Program-made: the position numbers and the translations under genes
Assembly (NCBI GenBank): GCA_049322335.1
Contig: JBMORL010000132.1
Span: 1 to 43,209, forward strand
Origin: JBMORL01 sp049322335
Lineage (GTDB): Bacteria; Bacteroidota; Bacteroidia; Flavobacteriales_D; UBA2798
Length of the DNA stretch: 43,209 nucleotides
Direction of reading: 5' to 3'
Shown: one piece after another, positions 32,033 through 40,775 of the stretch
Layout of the letters: the number at the start of each line of letters is the position of its first letter
Position numbering within the stretch: the stretch's first letter is position 1
Notes under the pieces: model-generated
Database searches by the model: none
What the model saw: the letters and a program-made list of their open reading frames with translations, nothing else
What the model was told of the DNA's origin: nothing

Positions 32033-34663
32033 ATGACTTCCAGGGAAATACGAAAAACCTTTCTCGATTTTTTCAAATCGAAACAACATACCATTGTTCC
32101 TTCTGCACCAATGGTGATAAAAAACGATCCGACACTGATGTTTACCAATGCGGGGATGAACCAGTTTAAAGATCTTTTTCTCGGAAACGCTCCTGTAAAA
32201 TATCCGCGCATTGCCGATACCCAGAAATGTCTCCGTGTTTCAGGCAAACACAATGACCTGGAAGAAGTGGGGGTAGACACATATCACCACACCATGTTCG
32301 AAATGCTGGGTAACTGGAGTTTTGGTGATTACTTTAAAAAAGAAGCGATAGAATGGTCGTGGGAATTATTGACAGAAGTATATAAAATCGATAAAAATAA
32401 ATTATACGTTACTGTTTTCGAAGGAAGCAAAGAGGATCATCTGCCCTTCGACCAGGAAGCGTTTGATTGCTGGAAAAAATATATTCCTGAAGAAAGAATT
32501 CTGAAAGGAAATAAAAAAGATAATTTCTGGGAAATGGGCGATACCGGTCCCTGTGGCCCCTGTTCTGAAATTCATGTGGATATCCGCACCGATGAAGAAC
32601 GTAAAAAACAGGATGGAAAATCACTTGTTAACACCGGCCATCCGCAGGTGATTGAGATATGGAACAACGTGTTCATGGAATTTAACCGCAAAGCTGATGG
32701 CTCACTGGAGAAATTGCCTGCGCAACATGTGGATACAGGAATGGGATTTGAACGGTTGTGCGTGGTGCTGCAGGGAAAACAATCGAACTACGATACGGAT
32801 GTATTTTCTCCTTTGATTGAAAAAATTGAAAAATTATCGGGATTAAAATATAAATCACACGACCATCACCAGCAGGCTGAGATCATTAATATCGGTATGC
32901 GCGTGGTGGCCGATCATATACGCGCTATTTCCTTTGCCATTGCAGACGGACAACTTCCATCCAATACCGGTGCAGGCTATGTGATAAGAAGAATTTTAAG
33001 AAGAGCTGTGCGTTATGGATACCAGTCGCTGGGATTAAAAGAACCCTTCCTTCATCGTTTGGTTCCGGTTTTGGCTCACCAGATGGGAGAAGCTTTTCCC
33101 GAACTGGAATCACAAAAACTCCTGGTGGAAAAAGTAATCCGAGAAGAAGAGGTGGCGTTTTACCGCACACTGGAAAACGGACTGAAAAAAATTGATGATG
33201 TGTGTATTGCACTAAATGCAAAAAAAGAAAAAACAGTAAGCGGAAATGTTGTTTTCGAATTATACGATACCTACGGATTTCCACCCGACCTTACTTCACT
33301 TATTGCACGCGGCTACGGACTGGAGATTGATGAAAAAGGATATAATTCCGAACTGGAAAAACAAAAAGACCGATCACGCCAGGCTACCTCAGTGGAAACA
33401 GGGGATTGGGTGGAATTGCATAAGGACGAAAAGGAAGAATTTGTGGGATACGATTTCCTTGAAACACATGTAAAGATCAATCGCTACAGGAAAGTAAAAG
33501 CAAAAGGAAAGGAAATGTACCAGGTGGTATTTAACCTCACACCTTTTTATCCCGAAGGTGGCGGACAAGTAGGAGATACCGGATATATTGAATCTAACGG
33601 TGAAAGGATAAGTGTTATTGATACAAAAAAAGAAAATAACCTGATCATACATTTTACCGAAAAGCTTCCGAAAAACCTTCAGTCTGATTTCCATGCCGTG
33701 GTGGATGCCGGTAAACGTAAGCTTACTACAGCCCACCATTCAGCCACGCACCTGTTGCATGAAGCCCTTCGAACTGTATTGGGCACACATGTGGAACAAA
33801 AAGGCTCACTGGTAAATGCCGAACACCTGCGTTTCGATTTTTCGCATTTTTCGAAAATGACGGAAGAAGAAATCAGTAAAGTGGAGGCGATAGTGAATGA
33901 AAAGATCCGTGAAAACATCCTGCTGGATGAAAGAAGAAGCGTTCCCCTGCAGGAAGGTTTGGATATGGGAGCTATGGCGCTTTTCGGAGAGAAATACGGA
34001 GAAGTGGTGCGCGTAATTAAATTCGGAACCTCTATTGAATTTTGTGGCGGAACACATGTGCGCAGTACGGGAGAGATCGGGTTGTTCAAGATTGTTTCTG
34101 AAAGTGCAGTAGCAGCCGGAATACGAAGAATAGAAGCAATCGGTTCGCAGATAGCAGACGAATACTACCGCCAGCACGAGCATACATTAAAAGAAATCAG
34201 TGAACTGCTGAAACATCCCAAAGATGTAAAAAAAGCCATACAGGATCTGATGCAACAGAATTCGGAACTGGCTAAACAGGTGGAGCTATTTGCAAAGGAA
34301 AAATCAGTAGCCGTGAAATCAGAGTTGCTTTTAAAAATAAAAAAAGTTAATGGCATTAATTTCCTGGCCGAAAAAGTAGACCTTGATCACCAGCAGGTAA
34401 AAGATGTGGCTTTCCAGTTAAAAGGACAGGTGGAAAATTTGTTTTTGGTATTGGCCAATGAAATAAAGGGCAAGCCGGGCCTGGCAGTAATGGTATCAGA
34501 CGAGCTGGTGAAATCAAAAAATCTTCATGCCGGTAATATTGTAAAAGAATTAGCCAAATATATCCAGGGAGGCGGAGGCGGACAACCGTTTTTTGCCACG
34601 GCCGGTGGATCTAACGTGTCGGGGATTGGTGAAGCTTTAAAAAATGCTGAAGCACTTGTTTAA
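32033..34663 (+). CDS. alaS: Alanine--tRNA ligase
   Basis: At 876 residues it has the standard length of full AlaRS. The N-terminal catalytic domain is clear (REIRKTFLDFFKSKQHTIVPSAPMV, TLMFTNAGMNQFKDLFLG, TQKCLRVSGKHNDLEEVG, WEMGDTGPCGPCSEI). The editing domain contains the His pair in TTAHHSATHLLHEAL and the Cys/His in FCGGTHVRSTGEIG, which hydrolyses mischarged Ser- and Gly-tRNA(Ala). The C-Ala domain ends in GGGGGQPFFATAGG. It charges tRNA(Ala) in the cytoplasm. The ATG at 32033 gives the conserved N-terminus. Its stop shares the four bases TTAA with the stop of the convergent DUF5684 gene. No frameshift or missing motif was seen. Confidence 0.98.
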   Translation: MTSREIRKTFLDFFKSKQHTIVPSAPMVIKNDPTLMFTNAGMNQFKDLFLGNAPVKYPRIADTQKCLRVSGKHNDLEEVGVDTYHHTMFEMLGNWSFGDYFKKEAIEWSWELLTEVYKIDKNKLYVTVFEGSKEDHLPFDQEAFDCWKKYIPEERILKGNKKDNFWEMGDTGPCGPCSEIHVDIRTDEERKKQDGKSLVNTGHPQVIEIWNNVFMEFNRKADGSLEKLPAQHVDTGMGFERLCVVLQGKQSNYDTDVFSPLIEKIEKLSGLKYKSHDHHQQAEIINIGMRVVADHIRAISFAIADGQLPSNTGAGYVIRRILRRAVRYGYQSLGLKEPFLHRLVPVLAHQMGEAFPELESQKLLVEKVIREEEVAFYRTLENGLKKIDDVCIALNAKKEKTVSGNVVFELYDTYGFPPDLTSLIARGYGLEIDEKGYNSELEKQKDRSRQATSVETGDWVELHKDEKEEFVGYDFLETHVKINRYRKVKAKGKEMYQVVFNLTPFYPEGGGQVGDTGYIESNGERISVIDTKKENNLIIHFTEKLPKNLQSDFHAVVDAGKRKLTTAHHSATHLLHEALRTVLGTHVEQKGSLVNAEHLRFDFSHFSKMTEEEISKVEAIVNEKIRENILLDERRSVPLQEGLDMGAMALFGEKYGEVVRVIKFGTSIEFCGGTHVRSTGEIGLFKIVSESAVAAGIRRIEAIGSQIADEYYRQHEHTLKEISELLKHPKDVKKAIQDLMQQNSELAKQVELFAKEKSVAVKSELLLKIKKVNGINFLAEKVDLDHQQVKDVAFQLKGQVENLFLVLANEIKGKPGLAVMVSDELVKSKNLHAGNIVKELAKYIQGGGGGQPFFATAGGSNVSGIGEALKNAEALV

Positions 34664-35151
34664 ATAAAAGAAGGCTGTGCAGTTCCTTCTTTGTACAAAG
34701 GCCCCAGGTATTTTTCTTCCTGTGAAAGGGCAAGGTTAAACAGGTAAAACCCATTAAATAACACTATCAGTATGTAACTGGTAATGTCATTTTTGCCAAA
34801 ACATTTACATACTTCGATATAAATTTTAACCATAAAATAAGCCCAGGGCAAAAAAGCTACACCGGCAATGGCAATACCCACCCAAATGTTGGGAGTTAAC
34901 AATATGGCCGCTACCATAATCAAAGGGGGAACTATTACCATGTAACTGTGTTTGGCCGGCCTTCCTACAATTTTGAGGAAAATGATCACATTCCAAACAG
35001 GTACAAGGCAGGAATAGCCGGGCAAGTTGCATTTTTCGTATAACGCCCATTGGCCAACTACACCAACAAATACGAGGATACAGCTTAAAACGATTACCCA
35101 TGTGGGAAGCGTCATAATAACGTCCTGGGCATGTTGCATCAATTCTTTCAT
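34660..35151 (-). CDS. DUF5684 family membrane protein
   Basis: This 163-residue protein has four or five hydrophobic segments: WVIVLSCILVFVGVVGQWALY, IVPPLIMVAAILLTPNIWVGIAIAGVAFLPWAYFM and SYILIVLFNGFYLFNLAL. The conserved cytoplasmic motif YEKCNLPGYSCLVPVWNVIIFLKIVGRP and the later VCKCFGKN are the signature of DUF5684 (similar to YEKAGxPGWxALIPxYN and FGKS). These proteins are often encoded near signal-peptidase-like genes in Bacteroidota and their role is unknown. Here it is alone, convergent with alaS, and shares the TTAA stop overlap. The start is the ATG at 35151, followed by a short amphipathic N-terminus. Confidence 0.82.
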   Translation of the reverse strand: MKELMQHAQDVIMTLPTWVIVLSCILVFVGVVGQWALYEKCNLPGYSCLVPVWNVIIFLKIVGRPAKHSYMVIVPPLIMVAAILLTPNIWVGIAIAGVAFLPWAYFMVKIYIEVCKCFGKNDITSYILIVLFNGFYLFNLALSQEEKYLGPLYKEGTAQPSFI

Positions 35152-35298
35152 GACGGGTGGTTTTGGAGGTTCCCCAATATTAGTAATTTTTTTTTAATCG
35201 GCAAAAAAAAATATTTTATCGGGTAAAAATAACGATTAATCTAACAAAATAGTTGCCCATTCCACCCCTTGCCAATAGCGGAAAAGGCGAAATCTTTA

Positions 35299-35306
35299 TA
35301 GTTTTG
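35299..35306 (+). promoter_or_regulatory. Putative -7 promoter box TAGTTTTG for the small lipoprotein gene
   Basis: TAGTTTTG is an exact TAnnTTTG match 26 bases before the ATG at 35333. The nearest TTG upstream is 27 bases away, wider than usual for a -33 box. Confidence 0.4.
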
Positions 35307-35332
35307 ATGGCCAATAAATAAAAATCGAAATA

Positions 35333-35710
35333 ATGGGCAGGTGGTTATACGTTATAGCATTAGGTACGGTTCTGTTTTTTGCTTGTTCAGGGGGCAATTC
35401 TTCTATCCCCGGTGAGGAAAAATCTACCCATCCGCTGCATGGGAAATGGAAACTGGCCGTGGCAGGCGACTCGGTAGTGGTAAACAATAAAAATGAAATG
35501 TTTCTCGAATTCACCCCGGAAGGAAAAATTATTAATATTTCAGAAGGCGAACGGGTGGAGGGAACCTATATTGTTAGTGACGACACTACCCTCATCACCG
35601 TTATGGAAGGCGGAAAACCGGTAACTGAATACAAAGTTTATTATCTCACTGAAACCGATCTCGCTTTTAAAGAAGATGAGGATATTGTTAAATTCGTGAA
35701 AGTAAAGTAG
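35333..35710 (+). CDS. Small lipoprotein, lipocalin-like
   Basis: In this 125-residue protein the N-terminus MGRWLYVIALGTVLFFAC is a lipoprotein signal ending in FFAC (Cys18). The mature part is a compact beta-rich domain: HGKWKLAVAGDSVVV, EMFLEFTPEGKIINISEGERVEGTYIVSDDTTLITVMEGGKP, YKVYYLTETDLAFKE. The order G.W.....d........f.f...G......g....G.y...d.ttl resembles the lipocalin-like (DUF4923/lipocalin_4-type) small lipoproteins of Bacteroidota. No partner gene is evident: the next coding region is 378 bases away on the opposite strand. The ligand is unknown. Confidence 0.8.
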   Translation: MGRWLYVIALGTVLFFACSGGNSSIPGEEKSTHPLHGKWKLAVAGDSVVVNNKNEMFLEFTPEGKIINISEGERVEGTYIVSDDTTLITVMEGGKPVTEYKVYYLTETDLAFKEDEDIVKFVKVK

Positions 35711-36088
35711 AAGAGAGAGATTTTAGAAGATGAATTGCTGAACCAAACAACGTTTTGCCCCGCTGAGGCAATTTTTAAGAAGTAATTTTTTTTAAAAATG
35801 TCTGGCACCTCTGGTGCCGGTATTTTAACGCAAGTAACCGGAAAATTTTAGACTCTTTCAACGAACGTAAAAGATAAACAGTAACGTAACTCTAACTGGT
35901 GCCAGCGGCACCAAACATTTTTTACAGTGTATTAGTTGTTGTTATTTGCCCCAGCGGGGCAAAACATAATCTAACGTGGCAGGATGTATTTTATTTCAAT
36001 TCCCTTTAATAACACCTTCAACTCCTGTCCTGCCTTCCCGCCAAAGGAGGGATCGAAGCATCAGGATTCAATCTTCAACTCTCAATCC
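35711..36088. repeat. Intergenic region with nested inverted repeats
   Basis: No credible gene lies in these 378 bases. At about 35752-35957 an outer pair, TTTTGCCCCGCTGAGGCAA on the left (about 35752-35770) and TTGCCCCAGCGGGGCAAAA on the right (about 35946-35964), is inverted with one mismatch. Each arm is itself palindromic. Inside lie GGCACCTCTGGTGCC (about 35805-35819) and GGTGCCAGCGGCACC (about 35901-35915). The plan matches the mirrored element at 6991-7279 with different hairpin sequences. Confidence 0.65.
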
Positions 36089-37261
36089 TTAGTCAAACCT
36101 CGGTGTAGCAAACATCTTCACATCAGATTCCGTCACTGTTTTTCCGCCAAGTATCATCAAACGTTCTACTACATTCCGTAATTCACGGATATTTCCGGTC
36201 CAGTTGTGTTGTTGTAATTCTTTTATCGCACCTTTTTCAAAAGATTTTGGTGCCATGCCCTGTTCTTCGGCAACGAGTTTTGAAAAATGTTCTACCAAAA
36301 TGGGAATATCATCTTTCCTTTCATTCAGTGGGGGAACGTGAATCAGAATCACGCCCAGGCGATGATACAAATCTTCACGGAAATTATTATTGGCAATTTC
36401 TTTCCGCAGGTCTTTATTGGTAGCGGCCACTACTCTTACATTTACCTTAATATCTTTTTCTCCGCCCACTCTCGTAATCCGGTTTTCCTGGAGGGCACGC
36501 AATACTTTTGCCTGTGCCGATAAACTCATATCACCGATCTCATCCAGGAAAATAGTTCCTCCTTCAGCCGATTCAAATTTTCCTATGCGTTGTTTGATGG
36601 CGGAAGTAAAAGCTCCTTTTTCATGTCCGAATAATTCACTTTCTATCAGCTCCGAAGGAATGGCCGCACAATTCACCTCAATAAAAGGCCCCTTAGACCG
36701 GTTGCTTTTCTCATGAAGTTGTCGCGCCACCAGCTCTTTTCCCGATCCGTTTCCACCGGTAATCAATACGCGCGCATCGGTGGGAGCAACCCTTTCAATC
36801 ATTTCTTTGATCATTTGTATGGGTTTGGATTCACCAATGATATCTGACGATTTGGCTTTCGAAATTTTTTGTTTCAGCACTTTTGTTTCCTGAACTAACG
36901 TGGTTCGGTCTAAAGCATTCCGAACGGTAACCAGGATGCGGTTAAGGTCAAGTGGCTTTTGTATAAAATCGAAAGCACCTTTTTTAATGGCTTCTACGGC
37001 AGTATCTATATTGCCATGACCCGAGATCATCACTACGGGTACATCAATATTTTCAGCCTGAATTTTTTCCAGCACTTCCATGCCATCCATTTTGGGCATT
37101 TTGATGTCGCAAAGGGTAACATCAAATTCACCGGCCTTTAGTTTATCCAGTCCTGACGGCCCGTCTTCGGCTTCGTCTACTTCAAATTTTTCGTATTCAA
37201 GAATTTCACGCAGCGCCCTGCGGATACTTTTTTCATCGTCAATGATCAGAATTTTCGGCAT
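36089..37261 (-). CDS. Sigma-54-dependent NtrC-type response regulator lacking the DNA-binding domain
   Basis: This 390-residue protein has a receiver domain (1-120) with Asp8/Asp9, the phospho-acceptor Asp52 in LCDIKMPKMDG, Ser80 and Lys102 in FIQKPLDL. An AAA+ sigma-54 activation domain (139-370) follows, with Walker A GGNGSGKE (169-176), a GAFTGA-loop variant GAFTSA (216-221), Walker B GTIFLDE (235-241) and FREDLYHRLGV. The protein stops about 20 residues after NWTGNIRELRNVVERL, so the usual C-terminal Fis-type helix-turn-helix is missing. It may act without a specific upstream binding site, or on a different partner. No histidine kinase is next to it. It follows the Ppx/GppA gene on the same strand after 12 bases. 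Confidence 0.92.
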   Translation of the reverse strand: MPKILIIDDEKSIRRALREILEYEKFEVDEAEDGPSGLDKLKAGEFDVTLCDIKMPKMDGMEVLEKIQAENIDVPVVMISGHGNIDTAVEAIKKGAFDFIQKPLDLNRILVTVRNALDRTTLVQETKVLKQKISKAKSSDIIGESKPIQMIKEMIERVAPTDARVLITGGNGSGKELVARQLHEKSNRSKGPFIEVNCAAIPSELIESELFGHEKGAFTSAIKQRIGKFESAEGGTIFLDEIGDMSLSAQAKVLRALQENRITRVGGEKDIKVNVRVVAATNKDLRKEIANNNFREDLYHRLGVILIHVPPLNERKDDIPILVEHFSKLVAEEQGMAPKSFEKGAIKELQQHNWTGNIRELRNVVERLMILGGKTVTESDVKMFATPRFD

Positions 37262-37273
37262 AATCGGCTTTCT

Positions 37274-38206
37274 TTATTTCACCCGGCTGAATAAAATCCC
37301 TTCCTTCAGTGAGTAAGCGGATAAAAATACATTTTTTATCTGACATTGTTCCATTACTTCTTTGGTGAGCAACGCCCCATAAGCAATAAAATCCCTTCTC
37401 ATGGGAGAAAGGCCCTGCCATTGCGCCCTTTTTTCGTGGGTAGAACCCAATAAATCGTCAAGCAGAATGGGTAATTCACCGGCAACAAATGCATAAGAGG
37501 GAACCAGCGAATCATCAAATTTTTTTCCTGTTTTTCGCTGGTAAAGAATATCGGCAAAACTGTCAAATGAGCCTGAACAACCGACTAATGTGTGAATAGA
37601 AAAAGTGGTTGCCTGCTGTGAAATTTCGCTGATGAATTCGCGGATAAATTCTTTTACTGCAGAAATTTCATTTTTGGTGGCCGGGTCGGTAAATGGGAAT
37701 TGCTCCCTGAGCCGCGATACGCCCATGCGGTAACTTTTTTTCCAATATATTTTTTCCCTGTCGCCAATGATAAATTCCACACTGCCTCCACCGATATCCA
37801 TAATGAGGGCGGGAGAGGAAATTTCCAAAGCATGGCGTGTTCCCTGCCAGATGAGCTCTGCTTCTTCTTCGCCACTGATGGTTTCAATCACTATTCCGGT
37901 TTGTTTTTTTACTTCTTCGGCAAATAATTTTCCGTTAGAAGCATCACGGATAGCAGCTGTGGCGAAAGCAATAATGGTTTCACACCGGTAATGCTGAATA
38001 GTTTGATGATGTTTTTGTAATGCCGATACGCCTCTTTCAAAAGCGGTGACAGCAATCTCGTTGGAGGCTATTCCTCCTTCACCCAGCCGCGAAATTTCTT
38101 TCGACTGGTGGATCATTTTCAGCATATCCCCGTTTTTCTCCGCAATCAGCAGATTAAACGTATTGGTGCCCAGGTCTAATATGGCAACGCGCTTTCCTAT
38201 TTTCAT
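37274..38206 (-). CDS. Ppx/GppA phosphatase (exopolyphosphatase family)
   Basis: This 310-residue member of the ASKHA superfamily acts on polyphosphate or pppGpp. Visible landmarks are the phosphate-1 loop VAILDLGTNTFNLLIAE (residues 7-23), FATAAIRDASNG, the ETISGEEEAELIWQG segment with catalytic Glu candidates, the phosphate-2 loop MDIGGGSVEFIIGD, and VGCSGSFDSFADI. It is the short form, with both ASKHA halves but no C-terminal HD-type domain. The start at 38206 gives the conserved N-terminus. It precedes the NtrC-type regulator by 12 bases, so the two are probably co-transcribed, which may join phosphate or alarmone metabolism to sigma-54 control. It is divergent from the LtaS-like gene. 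Confidence 0.9.
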   Translation of the reverse strand: MKIGKRVAILDLGTNTFNLLIAEKNGDMLKMIHQSKEISRLGEGGIASNEIAVTAFERGVSALQKHHQTIQHYRCETIIAFATAAIRDASNGKLFAEEVKKQTGIVIETISGEEEAELIWQGTRHALEISSPALIMDIGGGSVEFIIGDREKIYWKKSYRMGVSRLREQFPFTDPATKNEISAVKEFIREFISEISQQATTFSIHTLVGCSGSFDSFADILYQRKTGKKFDDSLVPSYAFVAGELPILLDDLLGSTHEKRAQWQGLSPMRRDFIAYGALLTKEVMEQCQIKNVFLSAYSLKEGILFSRVK

Positions 38207-38239
38207 TTCCGTTACAAGATATAAATTTTATACCTTTCG

Positions 38240-40600
38240 GTGATGTTTCAGAAAGCATTTCCGTCCTTCATCCGTATCGCGTGGCTCAATTTCCTGCTCA
38301 TGTTTATTGGCAGGATGGCAGAGTATTTCTGGCTCGACAGTTACCATGAGGTGGATAACCTTTTTAAAAATGAAATATGGGGTTTTTGTTTCGATATACT
38401 GATTGTTAATACTTTTTCCGTTTCCTGGTTTCTTGTTTATGCGCCATTATATAAATATTCTCCCAAAACCATTGAGGTTTTTTCCATTGTTTTTTCCCTC
38501 CTGATTTTCATTTTTCATATCTGCATCCTCCAGTATTTCATCCGTGTGATGATCCCTTTGGATAAGTTTTTCTATATGTACACTTCCAGCGAAGTAATGG
38601 TAGCAATTAAAACAGCTGAAGTGAATTATACACCCGTAGTGCTTTGTATTATAGCGGGCATCCTGGCGGGAACCGGTTTTATTCTGTGGCTGCTGAAAAA
38701 AACACCCGGAAAAAAAATAACGATCATACACTTTTCCGGCATGCTATTGTCGCTTCCCCTGTTTTTTTACGGGTGGAATAATGTTTTTTATCACCGTGAT
38801 GAAACAGTGGCGGATGTACGCATGAATAAATCATTTTATTTTTACTACCGTACTTTCGAACATTTTTTTCTTGATCCCGATTACAAAAAACTTTCGCTGG
38901 ATGAAGTGCCGGTAAAGGAATACCAGGAAACCTTTTCCGTTCACCACTATACATCAGAAGAATATCCTTTCCTGCATACTACTGACACGCGTGATGTACT
39001 GGCCCCGTTTTTCAGCAAATCGGATACATTGCCTGATATTGTTGTGCTGATTATGGAAGGATTGAGTGAAGAATACATGCATAACTATCACGGTATTTCA
39101 GCTATGCCGTTTTTAGATAGTTTGTCAGATACCAGTTTGTACTGGAACCGTATTTTTTCTTCAGCCGACCGGTCTTTTGCTGCGGTTCCTTCTATTATAG
39201 GTTCGCTGCCTTATGCAGAAACGGGATTTAATTTTATGGAACGCCTGCCGCGCCACATATCCATGGCGAGCTGGTTAAAACAGGAAAATTATCATACGGC
39301 ATTTTATATTGCCCAGGGCGCATGGTTTCACGAAAACGATAAATTCTTTAAAAAAAATAACGCCAGCCTTATTTTTGATAAAGAAAGTTTTGACGATAAA
39401 TACAATAAAGTAATTACCGGTGCCGACAATTTTTTCTGGGGTTTCCATGATAAGGATATGTATGCGCAATGTGTGGAAGTGATGAAAAAAATTCCTTCAC
39501 CACGGCTTGATATTCTCTTCAGCGGAAGTATGCACGCGCCTTATGCTATTGCTGAGGAAGAGTATTATACCAAATTGCTGCATAAAAAAATGGATGAAGC
39601 CGGAATTTCGCAAAAAGACCGCGGGTTTTTACTCACCTATAAAAAATATATTCTCACGTTACTGTTTACCAATGATGCACTGGTTCAGTTTTTCGAAGAT
39701 TACAAAAAACTGCCTTCGTACAAGAATACTATTTTTATTATCACAGGCGATCACCCGATGTCGGAATTGCCTTACCCGAATTCAATGGGAAGATATCATG
39801 TTCCGCTGATTATTTATTCTCCGTTGCTGAAACGCACCAAAACATTTTTATCCACCGGCAGTCACCTGGATATTTTCCCAACAATGATGGCATTTTTACA
39901 TAAGCAATATCACTTAAGTGTGCCAAAAGAAAATGCCTGCCTGGGCGGAGTGCTGGATACACAATCGGTATACACTTATACACGCCCGATGATGTTCATG
40001 AATGATAATCGCGAAATGATCGATTTGTTTTACAATGATTATTTTATGTTCAATGAAAAACTGTTGTATAAGGCAGATGGAAATTTTAATTTAACCGAAG
40101 TGAATGACCCCGGACTGCTGGAAGAGATGAAACAAAAACTGGACTATTTCCGCAAGGTGAATTATTATGCCTGTTTTAATGATAAGATCATTCCCGGAGA
40201 AGTTTATTTCAATTCGCTGAAAACAGAAAAATTATTTACGGCCACTTTTCCTGAAATTTCCATTGATGAAAAAACAGAATATTTTGAGCTATGCCCTGAA
40301 AAAAATGTATCACCCGGAAAAATACTTTACTTCGACCTGGCAGCTGATGTGGAAATTACGGGCGACAGCCTGCTGCTGCCGATAGGAACCTATGCAGTGG
40401 CCAATGAAAAAGACAGTACGGTGGTATGGAACTCATTTTCGCTTCAGCCCTGGCAAAAATTAAAATCCATCGACCATCATATCCGTGTTGAAGTTCCGTC
40501 TGCCGGTAAATCCTATACTTTCACCGGGCATATTTGGAATAATAAAAAAGGAAAAATCGTTTTGAGGAATGTGAAAATTGATGTGTATGGGGAAGAATGA
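38240..40600 (+). CDS. LtaS/MdoB-like phosphoglycerol-transferase or sulfatase-fold membrane protein
   Basis: In this 786-residue protein, five hydrophobic segments (residues about 8-190) lead to a large extracellular sulfatase-fold domain (about 260-620): PDIVVLIMEGLSEEYM (metal Glu candidate), FSSADRSFAAVPSIIGSLPY (the nucleophile region, with Ser where the Thr of LtaS usually is), GSMHAPY, ITGDHPMSELPYPN (metal Asp-His) and MGRYHVPLIIYSP. A C-terminal beta-rich domain of about 150 residues follows. The family includes lipoteichoic acid synthases and membrane-derived-oligosaccharide phosphoglycerol transferases; the substrate in Bacteroidota is unclear. The start is GTG at 38240 or ATG at 38243. 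It lies 33 bases from the divergent Ppx/GppA gene, so both promoters must be in or near that gap. Confidence 0.88.
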   Translation: MMFQKAFPSFIRIAWLNFLLMFIGRMAEYFWLDSYHEVDNLFKNEIWGFCFDILIVNTFSVSWFLVYAPLYKYSPKTIEVFSIVFSLLIFIFHICILQYFIRVMIPLDKFFYMYTSSEVMVAIKTAEVNYTPVVLCIIAGILAGTGFILWLLKKTPGKKITIIHFSGMLLSLPLFFYGWNNVFYHRDETVADVRMNKSFYFYYRTFEHFFLDPDYKKLSLDEVPVKEYQETFSVHHYTSEEYPFLHTTDTRDVLAPFFSKSDTLPDIVVLIMEGLSEEYMHNYHGISAMPFLDSLSDTSLYWNRIFSSADRSFAAVPSIIGSLPYAETGFNFMERLPRHISMASWLKQENYHTAFYIAQGAWFHENDKFFKKNNASLIFDKESFDDKYNKVITGADNFFWGFHDKDMYAQCVEVMKKIPSPRLDILFSGSMHAPYAIAEEEYYTKLLHKKMDEAGISQKDRGFLLTYKKYILTLLFTNDALVQFFEDYKKLPSYKNTIFIITGDHPMSELPYPNSMGRYHVPLIIYSPLLKRTKTFLSTGSHLDIFPTMMAFLHKQYHLSVPKENACLGGVLDTQSVYTYTRPMMFMNDNREMIDLFYNDYFMFNEKLLYKADGNFNLTEVNDPGLLEEMKQKLDYFRKVNYYACFNDKIIPGEVYFNSLKTEKLFTATFPEISIDEKTEYFELCPEKNVSPGKILYFDLAADVEITGDSLLLPIGTYAVANEKDSTVVWNSFSLQPWQKLKSIDHHIRVEVPSAGKSYTFTGHIWNNKKGKIVLRNVKIDVYGEE

Positions 40601-40750
40601 GAGGAAATTACTAGATGAAAAGATATCAGATAACGAATCGAACAGCGTTGTTTGTTGGTAAAATCTTTAATTATTTTAACCGATTATTATCATTAAATGA
40701 CCGTTAGTTAATTTTGAAATATATTTTTCGTTCTCATGTTTTTTGAGAGC

Positions 40751-40758
40751 TATATTTG
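40751..40758 (+). promoter_or_regulatory. Putative -7 promoter box TATATTTG for the AT-rich T9SS genes
   Basis: TATATTTG matches TAnnTTTG exactly and lies 17 bases before the ATG at 40776. The expected start of transcription is about 10 bases before the ATG. No clear -33 box was seen. Confidence 0.45.
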
Positions 40759-40775
40759 AGAATAATTCCTGAAAT

